Assembly (NCBI GenBank): GCA_037893245.1
Contig: JBAIAA010001105.1
Coordinates: 124,001 to 188,000 of the forward strand
DNA from: Crossaster papposus
Lineage: Eukaryota > Echinodermata > Asteroidea > Velatida > Solasteridae
Direction: 5' to 3'
DNA: 64,000 bases
Shown: piece after piece, positions 1 through 13,002 of the stretch
Numbering within the stretch: the stretch's first letter is position 1
Layout: each line of letters begins with the position of its first letter
Position numbers and translations under genes: made by a program
Notes under the pieces: model-generated
What the model saw: the letters and a program-made list of their open reading frames with translations, nothing else
Database searches by the model: none
What the model was told of the DNA's origin: nothing

Positions 1-1250
1 CATGTTCTTTAACTCATTAAAAAAAAGGAACTACCGAAATTGATCCATGCTATCAGAAGTTATGCATATTTCCTGGATCTGTTGAGCTTAATAACTAAAT
101 TTAAGACTGAAAACCTTAATTACATTGTCAGATTTTGTGTTTATAATAAGGAAAAGTGCACATTTCCCCCGAAATATGAATGGCGATTTGTTTATGTTTT
201 TCTTTGCAAGTCAATAACATGTACCTTACTTATCCCCGTAAAAAATATGTGGCGTGAGCCAAATATTGTTAAAAGTTTTGTTCAATTTGGTCACTTTCTT
301 TTTCACTCGTCTAGTGCGTGTTGCGTGTCGATTAAAACAATTCCGTGTTGTAGATTGAACATTTTCAATTTGTTCGACCCTACTTTTGTGTTCATATGAA
401 CAACTTTGACCCGATTTCAGATAAGGCTCCAACCCTCACACTACACACAGTGTGTTGGCAGATCCGTGTTCACTGTGCACCACAACGCATATAGCCACCA
501 ATAGCACGCAACCATTTTATACATTAGGGGTAGTCAAAAGTAGAGGATTTGATCGAAAAAGAAACAACTTTCCTTGCGAGCAATCAAAACCTTTCTCATA
601 TCGTTGGAAAGAAAATTCTCTGAAGTTTATTTTGACATGCAATATGGTTTTAGTGTAAAATAAACGGTACGCCTTTGCTGTTCGATTTAGTGAGCGGACC
701 CACTGGAAAACTGTCGGAAATTGTGGTGACCTTCGTAGGAAATTCTGTTTTTGAGCATTCTTACCAATTATTGTATAATCGAAAAAGGCCCTATTTCCCT
801 GGGCTCCCTCAATCAAGAAAATATATAGAGCAGAAAGGGGGTGTCTTATACTTTGATATGGTGAGCGATATGGTAAGGTGTATAGCAACACTTCTCACTA
901 ACAGAGGGTGCCCATTTTAACCGTACATTTTCCTTGTTGAGCGCTGCGTCGCTGGTGTGTGTGAGCAAATGTCCGCAAGTTTTGTAGCCTCATTGGGCAA
1001 TGTAAGCACATAGTGCCCCTTTAACCTGACACATGCGTATAGCTCACCACTTGCAGCTGCAACTCTTTTGTATGGGGAATACGCATACAAGCTGATGAAG
1101 GCAGTGACCATACATGCCCCACAACAAAACTTTACCTTAGCATGGACGAACGACTCTATAGTATAAACTATAAATAAATCACACGAAGCAAGATATGGGA
1201 CGTGTCATTGTGTTCGCGGAATCTCACCAGCACCCGATTTCACTAAACTC
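1..1250. other. Left-edge intergenic DNA, no gene recognised
   Basis: No open frame here looks like a known protein; all are short and of ordinary AT-rich composition. Around 985-1080 there is a block (cattgggcaa ... catagtgcccctttaacctg ... ctcaccacttgcag) that recurs upstream of exon 1 of the transporter copies at about 10020, 39100, 54175, 59915 and 62520. Its presence here suggests that another copy of the array lies just beyond the left edge, with its upstream flank inside the window. That last point is inference. Confidence 0.5.
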
Positions 1251-1261
1251 TTCATATGAAC

Positions 1262-1375
1262 TTACGAGGCATCGCAGCCCTGCGACGCGTCGTTCCTCTA
1301 CGACGCGACGCAGCCCTGCGACGCGTCGTGAAATTCATTTCACGAAACACATCGTACGTGCGACGCGTTGTGGAT
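1262..1375. repeat. CG-rich palindromic short repeat
   Basis: The word gcagccctgcgacgcgtcgt occurs twice in direct orientation, with its reverse complement (acgacgcgacgcag) between the two, and a further cgacgcg word near 1360. The palindrome cgacgcgtcg appears repeatedly. The composition contrasts sharply with the AT-rich flanks. No coding meaning is apparent. Confidence 0.6.
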
Positions 1376-1399
1376 GTATTTATAGCACAAAACAGTGAC

Positions 1400-2011
1400 T
1401 GTTGTATGTACCTATACAAATATCAACTGATTTGTATTCAAAATTGAATTCGCATATTGAAAATCACAGAAATTACAGAAACTGGCAATTCTTGACCATT
1501 TTTTTAATGTGTTTGTGTTCAATTTTACGAATTTTTTTTCAAATTTGCAGAGCACAAACATACCCATCGTGCGATATCATACGCCAACTTTTGTAACAAT
1601 TTGTCATTTGTAACTGATTTTACCGGTAATTTACACTAGTTTTAGTCAGCATTGAATTCAAATTGTTTTCCTACTTTTTTGCAATAATTTTGACAGCAAT
1701 GCATGTTTCAATGTTGGGAATTTAATTTTGAATTGATCATCCATATTTATGACCGTTTCGTGGTTCAGATTTTATGTAAAAACAAAGTATTATAGAAAAC
1801 AAAACCAACCAGGTGTAAAAGTCCTATAGCTGGCGGCTCGGAGGTGCCTTGAAGTTTAATCGTGACCTTTATGCGCGAGACGTATGCCTACACGGTCTAT
1901 TCCCGCTTTGTACAACACGGCAAATTTGTATAGGCCATCTCTCCCAAATTGACTTCTAGTGGCATCTTTTTTGAAGCGCGCTGGATTGTGAATCGCCCGT
2001 AATCAAGCCAT
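1400..2011 (-). other. 3' flank of transporter copy 1
   Basis: This stretch lies downstream of the stop codon of copy 1. It is clearly related to 11700-12284 (flank of copy 2) and partly to 44200-44598 (flank of copy 3), so it belongs to the duplicated unit. Shared words include gaccgtttcgtggttcagat and ggcggctcggaggtgcc. It may contain the 3' UTR, but I could not place a convincing polyadenylation signal. Confidence 0.55.
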
Positions 2012-5000
2012 CTACCAGGACTTGCGTCTTCCTAGGACCCATTCTATAAAAAATGCCACCAAGGACAGAGCTAATATGCATCCCCAGATGAAAAAGCTCC
2101 AATCAAAACTCCCCGTCTGGTCGTACAGCCATCCTGAAAAACAAAATACAAAGAGCTGTAACATTTCGTTTGCGTAATACATTGGAGTTGTCAAACATAA
2201 TAATATGTTTAATAAATAATACCTACTAATTTCAATCTATTATTGCCTGTGCTTTTTCCGTATTACGCATCAGGCATTTTTAGGGGGCAGTGCACGGAAG
2301 GGAAGGAGATATAATATTTTGGACAACTCAAACTTAAGCAGCTACCCTAAATGGTATATATTTGATAGATTTTGTAAAAAGGTGACCATATAAATCTCAA
2401 TGGCTTTTGGTTTTTATTGGTAGACGAACCTACATTATCAGAATTGCCTTGAGACTAGTGACTCCATCGATCCTGCATGCGCTTAACGGACCTCGTAAAG
2501 CTATACAATGATATCATCTGCGTTACCTGGAAGGAATCCCAGACTGAAAATAAAAATGGCCGCCACCAGCTCCATCCAAGCAAAGGCACACGCTAAGAGA
2601 TCAGTTCCAAGCAGCTCCCTCGTGTACATATCATTAAGCGGTCCATATGATCCACACCCACCATAAAAGAGGAAGGCACTGGCCACCATCAGCCAGTAGG
2701 TGTTTACCCAGGGAGTTATCAGTAGAGCCGAGGAACTTAGTACGATCAAAAGCACCATCACCGGCCGCAATTTCAACAAACCTCTGTCTACAGCATAAGC
2801 TGACAGAAGCTTGAAAACGGCGTTGCCGACCCCGCCAGCTGTAGTGAATGTCACAGCGTCGTACGGAGAGAAGCCTTTGGCTTCGGCTTGGGAAACGTAA
2901 TAGACAAACCACTGATCAAGCACAAAGCGTCTACCTACAAAGATGACTGCTGTGATCCAAAATGAGACCTGGAAACAAACCGAGAGTCCGAAATTGTTCA
3001 TTTGGGCAGCGAGAGCGTCTCTAAAGGCGCTAAGTCGTGATGACTGTTTCAAGCTGGCTGTCTTATTTGCACCTGGTGAACCGACTTGTGGCTCCTCATT
3101 GGTGTCGGTTTTCACCGACTGGTAACTACCATTTCTATTGGATTGATCACTCAACGGTGCACGTAGGAGGGCGCCACAAACCCCAAGATGCAGGGCTAAC
3201 CCTCCAAGAATAAGTGATGCACCCCTCCAGCCGTACGTATCTAGCAACAGTTGTACTAATGGTCCAGCAGTGATCACGCCTACTGAAGCTCCTGACTGTC
3301 CAATTGCTGTTGCTGTGGCAAAAGATGTCGTAAAACAGCGTCCAATTAACGCCCTCATCAGAATGTGGATGACACTTAAAGCAAGTCCTGCGGATCATTA
3401 ACAAGTGAAAGAACGAATGAGGGATTTACTTCACATTGGTTGTCACCTTTGGGTGTGACTTCCTAAGGATTGTTAACATTTAATTATTTTAGCATTAACA
3501 CAAGTTAGTAAATCCTCAGATGAGTATCATTAATAAACTCAGCATTTAAAGTTGCAGGTGACTCTGTATATAGGCTCGGGAGGGTCTTACGAAGGCGCTG
3601 TTTACTCAGCTAGTCTGGTTCCAAGACCACACATTCTAACATATATTGTTATTGCCCAGCCAACTACACGTAGGCGAGGCCCAGAGCACTTTGTAAAACA
3701 GCTTCTTTCGGCCTCTCACAGTAGCCAAGTAAATAATGGGTTAGGTTATACATGTAGATCACAAGATTGGGGTTCGACTTCGGATGATGCAATTTCTGTA
3801 TTGACTATTTTTGGACAAGTTTATTGTGAGATGAGTTTAATTTAAGGGAAAGCAAGGTTCCGAGAAACTATGTATCTTCCATTTAGTGTGGTTAGATACG
3901 CCCAGTTCTGATAATCGGTCTCGCATATATGTTTTGCACACGAATGTTGATCATAGATTTTCCGTCAATCCGACCCAATAATTGTCCACTATTGTTCTAC
4001 GTCAACTGTTTGAATGCGGATACAAACTAAGCCAGCGCACACTCATGGACACAACGTTCATATATCCATACTCAACGTTTCGGTAAGTATGGTCTTTCCG
4101 TCGTCAGGAGACTGAGGGATTCCAACGGTGAAGTGTAAATGGTGAAGAAAGGTGCAACCCGGGATACTCAAGCAGGACGTGGAGGATGCGCTTGATGTGG
4201 TGTGAAGTGTATCACCTATAAGTAGGGGATGGTAATGGAACTATAGGGGCCCTTTAAGAAGTTGGCTTTGGGTAGAGACACGAGTACCCCTGAAAACCCC
4301 ATTTTCGTGTTGAATGAACACGCGAGCGTGTAGCGCGAAGCTAATTCCCCACAACATTTCGGATTATAGATGCTCTGTAGTGCAATCTGAGGTGATTCCT
4401 GGCCAGTTTCCTATGAACTAAATGACGTAATTATAATACATGTACATCTATGCTATCGATTTTCGAACGTTTCGGGGTTTTTTGCAATGAAATCAACTTT
4501 GCTCAGCAGCCCAAGGGGAAAGGGGGTTGCAACCGCCCCCCCCCCCCCCCCCCCCCCCCTTATGATCTGCCACTAGGCTGCCATCTTGAATTGTGTACTT
4601 TACACGCAATTTGGCAATTGGCAACCCGATAACACAGTTCGTGGGTCGTGGGTCATCCGAGAAAAGGGTTTCGAATACACCTCCCGAGATGCATCTTTCT
4701 TAGACTTCCGCTTTCAGGATCCATGTAACTCTGCTTCACTGTTGAAATCCCTGTCTCCTGCCACCGCAAACAGCTTTTGTATTGACTTTTCAACATGCAA
4801 ACCTAAATCTCATTTAATAAATAAAGTGGATACTAAATCTAAATTAAATTCAAAACAGTAATTTAAATGTTGAAAGAGGCACTGTGTCCTGAAATTCCCG
4901 AAAATATTATGTTTTGAATTGTTTTCTGTTCTTAATTCAAACATAACTATGGTTGAAAAAAAAACAACCTAATGTCTTACCGTTCCCGAGAAAAGACGAA

Positions 5001-8000
5001 AAAACACATTGTTTACGTTTGACGCGGCGGACATTTCGGGATATTCGTATACGCATCTACAGCCGTACACGTCAAAGTCCAGTTGTATTGACGGTCAGTT
5101 GTCTCGACTTGGGGCTGAGTTGACTAGGACCGAGTTCATTTGGGACCGAGTTGCTTTTGGACTGAGTTGACTCGAAATATAGTAATAATGCTCGGCAGGC
5201 AGGTAGGCCAGGGCGGTGGAAGCGTGCACGAATTCGGTGGCCGTTGATATTTCTCACCGCTATAGACCATGTGCCCTCTGTTTACATCTATATTGAAATG
5301 TGCCCGTCAATATGCGCACGCATCGTGTTTTACATAAATTTAGTTAAGAGGCGACATCAGAGGTCACATAAGTCAAATGTGGTCTAACCTGTGGCGTCCC
5401 TCCTCAACCAAATTTTATGCAAAACACGATGTGTGCGCATGTAAACACGTGAAGTCAGAGGGCACATCGTCTATACATATAAACTCCGCCACGCGCGCCC
5501 CGCATATGCTGCTAGCTCGCGCTCCCCGTGCAAAGATACAGCACGAACAGCGACCTCATACGGCCACTATTTATGCAAATCAACTGAAGCTACTTTTTCG
5601 CCTTGAATCAACCGTTTTTGAAATCTTATGTTTTTCCTATATTTTGCGCCACATTTCTAGCGCATGACCTCGTGTGCGAATGAAGATAATTATAGACGGG
5701 GCTAAGATGTGGAGTGTCCAATCACAACGCGGTTGAATCCCGACGTCATCAAATTTGATGCAGTTACTTATTTGCTGCATAACATTTAAGACAAAATGGC
5801 GGATATTCAGCGTCGTCTGTCGTCCGAAGATCTGACGTGTTGTTTGAATTCTGCAGCGAAAAAATTATCCCTCGACGAATTTAGACCCGAGCAGCGAAAG
5901 GCCTTAGAATCCTTTTTTTGTGGTCACGATGTTTTTGTGAATTTGCCGACAGGTTATTGGGGTAATCCGTCATTTTTCAGGCAGCCCCAATTTGCTCGGA
6001 GCTCGCACGTACGGCCAGGTACTGGTCAGTTTCTTATAGCCGCATAATCAGCATTATACCCAGGCATGCTGTCTGTGCGTTATTGCTATTATGGTCCAAG
6101 CATGGTCCAACGCTGTGGGGAGGGGGCATATTTACGGCTGCAGAACCAACCTTCAAAATGATCGCAATATCGTAATTTAAACAGGGACAAGTGTCTTACA
6201 TCCTCAATAACTTCTCTAATTATTTTCTTGGCAACATTCAGCCGGCAAGGCATTTAATTACCAGAGTTCCGCGTTTTACCGAGGCACGTTTTTCAGCTGG
6301 ATTAGATGCGTGCGATATAATGTAGGGCCGAGTTCGACACGTTTCAATAGAGTCGCGGCCTTCTCCAGTCGCCGCGGTTGAAAACTCAAAACTAAGCAAC
6401 TAAACACAACTAGTTTTGACCATAACATTGTCAACATTCAAGCAAATACCCATCAATACGAGCGAAAATAACTGCGACCATCACCAATCAAGCAAGACAG
6501 TTCAAATCTTTATGTGTATTTCCTACAAGCCTTCGTAAAAATCACTCAACTTTGTCCGATAAAATATTATGTCAACGATGGCGGTGTTCGTAAACACTTG
6601 CGAGCTAGCTATGACCTTTCACCGCTAGCTCAAATTATGCAGTTTCTACGCAACAATCGACCAATAAGAAAACGACTATAAAGGTCAGCTTAATCTATTA
6701 GCATAATGAGCACCGCCCCCCAAAACCTCAACCTAATGATTCATCTAAGGCGTTTATATATCTTCAGTTAATTTGCATATATAATAGTGGCCGCGTGAGG
6801 TATTGTTTGAGCTCCGATTACCGCTGCGCTGTACATACGGACGGGTAACGATGAACGCCTTGACCAAGGCTAAGGACATAGTGGCCTTAATACGATTAGG
6901 CCCATTTGTAAATTCAGATACAATCATGCATGAATGGCAGGGGTTGAAAGAAATTAAATATTTACCGGCTGCTAGTGCTAGTATTGATGTTAACATGGCA
7001 ATACTAGTGGAAAAAGAAGCGACGATCATAGATACTCCAAGCATAAAACCGCTGACTGTCACCACAGTGCGAGTACCAAACATGACCTCAAGTGGCCTGG
7101 CAAGGAGACCTATATTAAAACACAGGATATTGAATCAAAGACTACACCAGAAGGAAGTCAATGAACCAGACTACAAAAACAGCATTAAATAATTTCGTTG
7201 CTTCCAGCATCTATGAATACAAAACTTCAAAAACAGGTCAGTTTCACTATAATAGTGTATGCATGTAAAACAACTTGGTGGGTATAGATATGGGTCAAGG
7301 ATGATTCCAATTTTCAGATTGATCTGGATCCAGACCGGGAATCTGGATCACTTTGAATGTTGGTTCTTCCCTAACCCTACCTAATGCTACTTTTTACTAC
7401 TAGTAGTAAAAAGTAGTATGCAGTACTCTCATTGACTTGTGTGCAATGCCTGTAGTAATTTTTAGTATTTGGTACTTCACCCCTTATTGCACTCATAGTA
7501 CTTTTTAGCATTGGGTCCCTCTGCTTGCTGAGTGTGCATGGCCCATGTATGCTGTGTAAGGTGTTCTAAACTCTACAGCAAAAATTGTCACTTGGGACAC
7601 AATGGGTCAAGGCTGGACTACTGCATTTTTTGCCAGGTAAGTATTACTGACCTGTATTGCCACTATTAGTATTTTGTAGTTGGCAGTATCTGTACTCTGT
7701 CAGTACACACACAATCATCAGTCACGGAGAGACCCAATGCTACAAAATACTAAGTAGTATTCTGTAGTACGCAGTTCTTTAGCCCCAAGGAAGGCCTAGG
7801 GGGGTTAGGGATAATTATTAAAGATATGACTTTTTTAGGTTGGAATGGAGGTCTGAGTTCTACCGAATTCTCTTTTTATAGTTAGTTTATTTATTTAATC
7901 ATGCCCTATGATTTAATTGTACAACACCACCTCCCATTTATTGTCCGAAAGTAACACAATCATTTTGCAAGTGTTTTGCAAGCACTGTTTTGTGTACAAA

Positions 8001-9309
8001 CTTGTTTGGTGTAATTTTTCTTGAATGGCCTGTCTATCATTACCGGTACTTTGTTTCCCAATGCATTGTGGTTCTTCTGGTTTTGATTTAAAAGGAGGCG
8101 GTGCTGAGAAGACGGTAGTTTTTTTAGGGAATTGAGCATCAGAAAATATTATTTTGACATAAACCTTCGACTTCCAGAGCTCCGTATAAATGACAATGAC
8201 GATCGACTTATTTTTACAGAAACAAATACCTCCCACGGTTTATATTCAGCATCCCCACTATTGTACCGGTGTCGTATGAAATTCAGACTCCTGTGAAAAT
8301 CGGACTCCTTTTCTCTATTATTGGTAAACCCTCTCACGTGACCGGTCACTCCCCTAATTATCATGACCATTACTTAATTGGGCATGCAAATTTTATAGTC
8401 AGAAATTCATGCCACACAATACTATAGTGAAGGTGGACAGGACTGTCAAAAATTTCTAAAACCCACAATTGTATTGCCGATTTTTTCCCCAGCCATCTAT
8501 AGTGAGTGAGGGTTAAAGCCAGTGTTGCCACTCCTTGAAAGAACTTTCAAGATCTTGAAATATGAGACCCATCTTGAAAACTTTTTTTAAAAATCTGAAA
8601 AAGTCACAAATCTTGTAAGATTTCCAAATAGTGCAAAAATATTGAATTTCATGCAGAATTTTGATACATTTTCCAATAAAATGCACTTTTTAACGGTTTA
8701 ATATGAGATTTTTTTCTTAATGTATTAGTATTACTTGTATTTTAATTTTGCGATGGGAGGCTATTGTATAGTACCCAACTTATCAGCTTTGCCGTACAAC
8801 ATGTGCAAGTCTGTGCATAAAATGGCGCCAGTTTACTGTACGGCTTTATGTAGCAGCATATGTACATGTACATGTACATGTACCTGCATAATGTGAATGT
8901 GTATGTACATGTACATGTATTTTATTAAGTTTACACTAGGTTGTATACTGATTTACAAAGATCTTGAAAGATTTTGGGTGCTGATCTTGAAAGAAATGAA
9001 AATAATAAGTGGTCACACTGGTTAAAGCGGGCCTAAATTTGTTTCTGAGTTGCTCCAACATTGACAAACATAATGAAAGTGACTCACATGCGATAAATTA
9101 TTTCAAACCTTACCGGTAACACATATGACTGCAGTGATAATGGATATCATCCAGCCGACCAGCCAGGTTTGTGACGCGAATTGCTCTTGTAGTGTGGGTA
9201 ACATCACTCCCAGACCCTTGATCAGCCACATCCAGAACACATAGCTGACAAACAAACAGAGAACCGCGTACCAACCCTGGTGGATCCGACAAGCTTGGGT
9301 CTCGCCCAT
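2012..9309 (-). CDS. SLC16/monocarboxylate transporter-like MFS protein, copy 1 (intact, 4 exons)
   Basis: Coding exons on the minus strand are 9309-9114, 7109-6966, 3387-2527 and 2133-2012 (196, 144, 861 and 122 bp). All introns are phase 1 with GT/AG ends, and the joined frame is open for 440 codons. The protein is a 12-helix major facilitator of the SLC16 type, so a plasma-membrane or organelle carrier of small organic acids or similar solutes is expected. Family marks are the N-terminal HQGWYA segment leading into helix 1 (about residues 10-15), the helix-5 region RCF...GQSGASVG (130-150), YGWRGASLILGG in the following helix, a polar central loop (about 180-235) rich in S, T and N, and a short C-terminus. 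Compared with the classical MCT signatures, the acidic residue of the first and the K/R residues of the second are missing, so the substrate probably differs from lactate. The ATG at 9309 is chosen because the usual family start lies just before HQGW. Intron 2 carries transposon debris. Family call firm, substrate unknown. Confidence 0.85.
3388..5545 (-). other. Intron 2 of copy 1, left part
   Basis: This part is homologous to intron 2 of copies 2 and 3 (22547-23101, 25629-25787, 32322-33730 and 45827-46800). The segment at 4063-4140 matches the DNA flanking the BEL/Pao insertion in copy 2 and so shows the approximate pre-insertion state. A C tract of about 22 bases sits near 4537-4559. I see no exon here. 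Confidence 0.6.
5552..6801. mobile_element. Inverted-repeat-flanked insertion carrying a RecQ gene fragment
   Basis: The left end (5552-5589, starting gacctcatacggccactatt) and the right end (6762-6801, reverse complement) form an imperfect inverted repeat of about 38-40 bp sharing cggccactatt and aactgaag. Copies 2 and 3 of the transporter lack this DNA at the equivalent place in intron 2, so it is an insertion. The real termini may extend further outward; I could not define a target duplication. The only recognisable cargo is the helicase fragment at 5796. Confidence 0.5.
5796..6060 (+). pseudogene. RecQ-like DNA helicase, N-terminal fragment, broken
   Basis: An ATG in good context (acaaaATGG) opens a frame with LSLDEFRPEQRKALESFF followed by GHDVFVNLPTGY. 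This is the RecQ-family motif 0 (F-R-x-x-Q) plus the lead into Walker A. The expected continuation after GY is G-K-S, but the bases there (5957-5966) hold two extra nucleotides and no lysine codon. The helicase-like frame (SVIFQAAPICSEL) resumes in another frame until about 6040. No later helicase motifs (DEAH and beyond) are found. The fragment keeps some 5' flank, so it looks like a DNA-level copy of a gene start, not a processed copy. It lies antisense to the host transporter inside an inverted-repeat element. It is non-functional as a helicase. Confidence 0.65.
7369..7811. mobile_element. MITE-like insertion with CCCTAACCC ends
   Basis: The ends are ccctaaccc and gggttaggg. The inside is built of words such as tagtactttttag and the palindrome tactactagtagta. 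Copies 2 and 3 read directly from ggttctt into the downstream sequence at this point (34606 and 47826), so about 440 bp were inserted in intron 1 of copy 1. A target duplication is not clear. The ends resemble one and a half telomere repeats, but only once per end. Confidence 0.5.
8855..8920. repeat. Short tandem repeat (acatgt)n
   Basis: Runs of the self-complementary word gtacat occur at 8863-8882 and 8904-8919 in intron 1 of copy 1. The equivalent place in copy 2 (35660-35712 and 36666-36680) is split by a 0.95-kb insertion. Confidence 0.7.
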
Positions 9310-10320
9310 AATGAAGCCCTGTATGATATTCCGTCAGTTTTCGCTTTCGCTGTGACAGCTATGCACAAAACCACCAAATCGTGCGTTGGCAATTATTTTT
9401 GTCCGGACGTTACACAAAAGCTCGATACGATGCCGTTAATCCCGTTATGTGTTTTGCAACAAAACCTTTCCATGGATCAATGACTCCAGCCTAGGTCGGC
9501 CGGTTTGGGGCTTAATGGGGTAATAATAACCTGCTCGTAATAGCCCAGATGGTGGTGGTTGTGCAGTAGCGTATACAGATACAGAAATCCCTAAAATATC
9601 ATGTTTCGAATTGTTTACTTATCCTATTATAATAGGAAACCAACCTATTATAATATCTTACCGCTCCCGAGAAAAGACGGAAACAACCCCGGTTGTTTAA
9701 GCGAACACGACGGTGTACGCATACGTTTTTCCTGTCGTTTTCGTTCCGAATGTTCAATACATTGTACACGCTGTATGTGTCCATAAATTGCACACTGCAC
9801 CAATGCACAATTGATGTGGTTGTTTAACATGTCCTACATTGTACATCTAAACAATTCGAGTTTCTGGGGTCACTTTGTGTGTACACAAGAATAACTCAAA
9901 ACGCCCAGTTGTTAAAAGATGGCTGTGTGAATGTTTATATTCTACTTTTAAATGCTCTTTATGATGAACATAATTTCGTTCAAAACGCGTTTTGTAGCCC
10001 CATTGGGCCATTTCGGACATAGTGCCCCTTTAACCTGACTACTTTTACACACGCGCAAAGCTCACCACTTGCAGCGGCAACTCTATTTGTATTAGCAGGC
10101 CAGCCAAAGTGTGAAAATACACTTTGGACGGCATTGTTTGAAAATGGCCGGCATCGATGCTAGATATGTTGTTCGTGTGATCAGGAACAGGGGGGGGGGG
10201 GGGGCGGATGGGGGCCCTTCGAGACTGTGATTGCGAAACGCTGATGTACCGTCCATTCTCAAAATAGGGGGAACAATTTTCTCACGCGAAAAATAAAGAG
10301 TTTTTGGCATCCAATCTTAA
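9310..10320 (-). promoter_or_regulatory. Upstream flank of copy 1, conserved in every copy
   Basis: Blocks just 5' of the start codon are conserved in all copies (37080-37435, 48761-49106, 56211-56560, 61929-62280). They include tagcccagatggtgg, gtatacagatacagaaat and catgtttcg attgtttac. In the other copies an E-box-like gcacgtga precedes the first of these. This flank should hold the promoter and any untranslated first exon. A G run of about 15 lies at 10190-10204. The regulatory role is inferred from conservation and position only. Confidence 0.4.
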
Positions 10321-12284
10321 CATCTTGTCTTTTGTAGTTGTAAAAGGTTGTTATTTACCTTAATTTGTATCATCCAATGACAAAAATTGTATTGAAAATG
10401 AAAAAAGCAGTCGAAAAAAAGTAAGCGTTGACGTACCGTTGATGCGCGTGGATATTGTGCACAAATACTCAAACGACGTTAACAAATACCTCCCCTAAAA
10501 AGAGCAATAATAATCGATAAATTGTGAAAAATCGTACTTCGAACCCACTCATTTTTTTCCATGGATACGTTAAAAAAGGATGTAGCAGTGATATACTGAA
10601 TTTTTTTAAAACTCTGCCTGTGAACCCCTTGCGTTTTATCGTGTTGTTTTCGAACGAAAATGGCAGAAAATGACATCGCCCCAAAAATTGTTCGTGTAGA
10701 TCGTGCCTGTTTACCTGGCTTTGCGGACGTTGTATAAATCACTGAATTCGGGGAGCGAGCACGGAGCAAATTTGTACGTGTTTCAATGGTGCGCTTCGAG
10801 GTAGCGATCTATACGTATTTACTGTGTGAGATGTGTGGCTCATGAGCGTGGAAGAATGAATGAGATACATTTCAACGTTGGTGGCGCACTAAATAAATAA
10901 ATAAGGTCAAAATCAGTATTTTCTGAATTTGTACAGATTTTAACCGCAATTGATAGATCTATCCATAAAAATTATTGTTAACTTCATGTTGATACAACAA
11001 ACTTATGAAATTAACGAATAAACTTTCATCTTGTACACAAATATATAGCAAAATGAAACTTAAAATTGTGATTTCTCAAAAAGTGCATATCTTAAGAATA
11101 ACGAAGTTGTTTGCACTCCCTATCTCAATGGTGCATACATTTATTTAAAACAACTTTGTTTCCAAGGTAAAGATGCCCCAACGGAGTCCACTTTCAGGCT
11201 CTATAGATCGTATAAGTTGACCTCGAGAAAGTACGAGACTTTATACGAGAAACCGAACCTGTTGGCACATCAAATTCAACGTGTAAAGCAAGTAGTTTTT
11301 GTTTAATAATTTGTTTTGGCGTTGCTCTTTTTACTAGGTATGGAAAACAACTTTTAGAAAATAAAAATTGTCAGTTAAAATTTACAAATTGTGAACGATA
11401 TGTCAAATTAGGGAAAAGGAAAACGAAAAAGTCTAGTTACGTCATACGTACGCCATTCCATTGTTCTCTATTTCACGCGCGAGTCTTTCTAAAGCGTACC
11501 CCACATGTAACATTATGTGCGTTCCACTACGTACGCACACGTCACCGCTAGAGCATGCAGTACTGGGATTGGGGGGGGGGGGGGGGGGGGGCCTTCTCTT
11601 CCAAACAATAAGCCAATCACGTTGCAGCCTGTACGCTCATGTAAAAAATGACCATCCTGCGATATCATACACCAACTTTTGTAACAATTTGTCATTTGTG
11701 ACTGATTTTACAGGTATTTTACTGTATTTGTATTCAAAATTGAATTTGCATAATGAAATCACAGAAATTACAGAAACTGGCAATTATTAACATTTTTTGC
11801 AATGTGTTTGTGTTAAATTTTACGTATTGTTTTGAAATTTGCAGAGCACAAACATATCCATCGTGCGATATCATACGCTAACTTTTGTAACAATTTGTGA
11901 TTTGTAACTGATTTTACCGGTAATTTACAGTCAGCATTGGATTCATATTTAAAAAAAAAAAATTCTACTTTTCTGCAATAGTTTAGACAGCAATGCATGT
12001 TTCAATGTTGTGAAATAAATTTTGAATTGATCATCCATATTTATGACCGTTTTGTGGTTCAGATTTTCGTAAAAACAAAGTATTATAGAAAACAAAACCA
12101 ACCAGACGTAAAAGTCCTATAGCCGGCGGCTCGGAGGTGCCTCGAAGTTCAATCGTTAACTTTATGCGCGAGACGTAGATATACACGGTCTATTCCCGCT
12201 TTGTACAACGCGGCAAATTGCTGTGGCAAAAGTGTATCAACCAGTGTAGCGCACTGGATTGTGAATCGCCCGTATTCAAGCGTT
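10321..12284. other. Intergenic DNA between copies 1 and 2
   Basis: From about 10900 to 11560 the sequence matches 54400-55280, 60150-61020 and 62750-63625, the block that precedes a long C tract in the right-hand array. Here a run of about 20 G (11571-11590) takes the place of the C tract. From 11700 it becomes the 3' flank of copy 2. I recognise no gene. Confidence 0.5.
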
Positions 12285-13002
12285 CTACTGGGACTTTCCT
12301 CTCGCTAGGACCCATTCCATCAAAAATGTCACCAACGATAGAGCTAATATGCATCCCAGGCCAAAAAAGGTCCAATCAAAACTCCCCGTCTGGTCGTACA
12401 GCCATCCTGAAAAACAAAACACAAAGAGCTGGAACATTTCGTTTTGGTAATACATTGGAGCTATGAAACATAATAATATGTTTAATCAATGATACCTACT
12501 AATTTCAATCCATTATTGGCTGGTTTTTTTTCATATTACGCATTAGGCATTTTTAGGGGGCAGTGCATGAAGGGGAAGGAAATATAATATTTTGAACAAC
12601 TTGAACTTTATCACTTAGCCACAATAAAAGCAGCTACCCCAAACGGTAAATATATGTTAGAGTTCGTAAAAGAGGTGACCATATATATCATATATGGTCA
12701 ATTTTCGTTGTGCGCCAAACAGGCTGCCACGTCAAGCAACACCTCTCATTAAATACCATCTTTTACTGAAGTTGCGATCGACTTACATCCTTGATCGTTG
12801 ACAGATGGTAGTGAAAACTTCAGAGAGCATACTGGGATCTTCAGATTGGTCTCATGGACCTTCTAAACTGAGTTCTGCACACTTGATGTGCATGTACTGA
12901 ATCGATAGGAACGATCTCGATGACAGCCATCTTATCCTAGCCCTGATCACCGGTGCGTATCATAACAATTACTTCAGTGAATGAACACAGGTGAGCAGAA
13001 CA

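Noticed and set aside
3552..3845. Open frame of 97 codons in intron 2 of copy 1
   Set aside because: The matching sequence in copies 2 and 3 carries indels that break the frame, as expected for intron DNA.
7369..7811. Interstitial telomere sequence
   Set aside because: CCCTAACCC occurs once per end in inverted orientation, as terminal repeats of an insertion, not as a telomere array.
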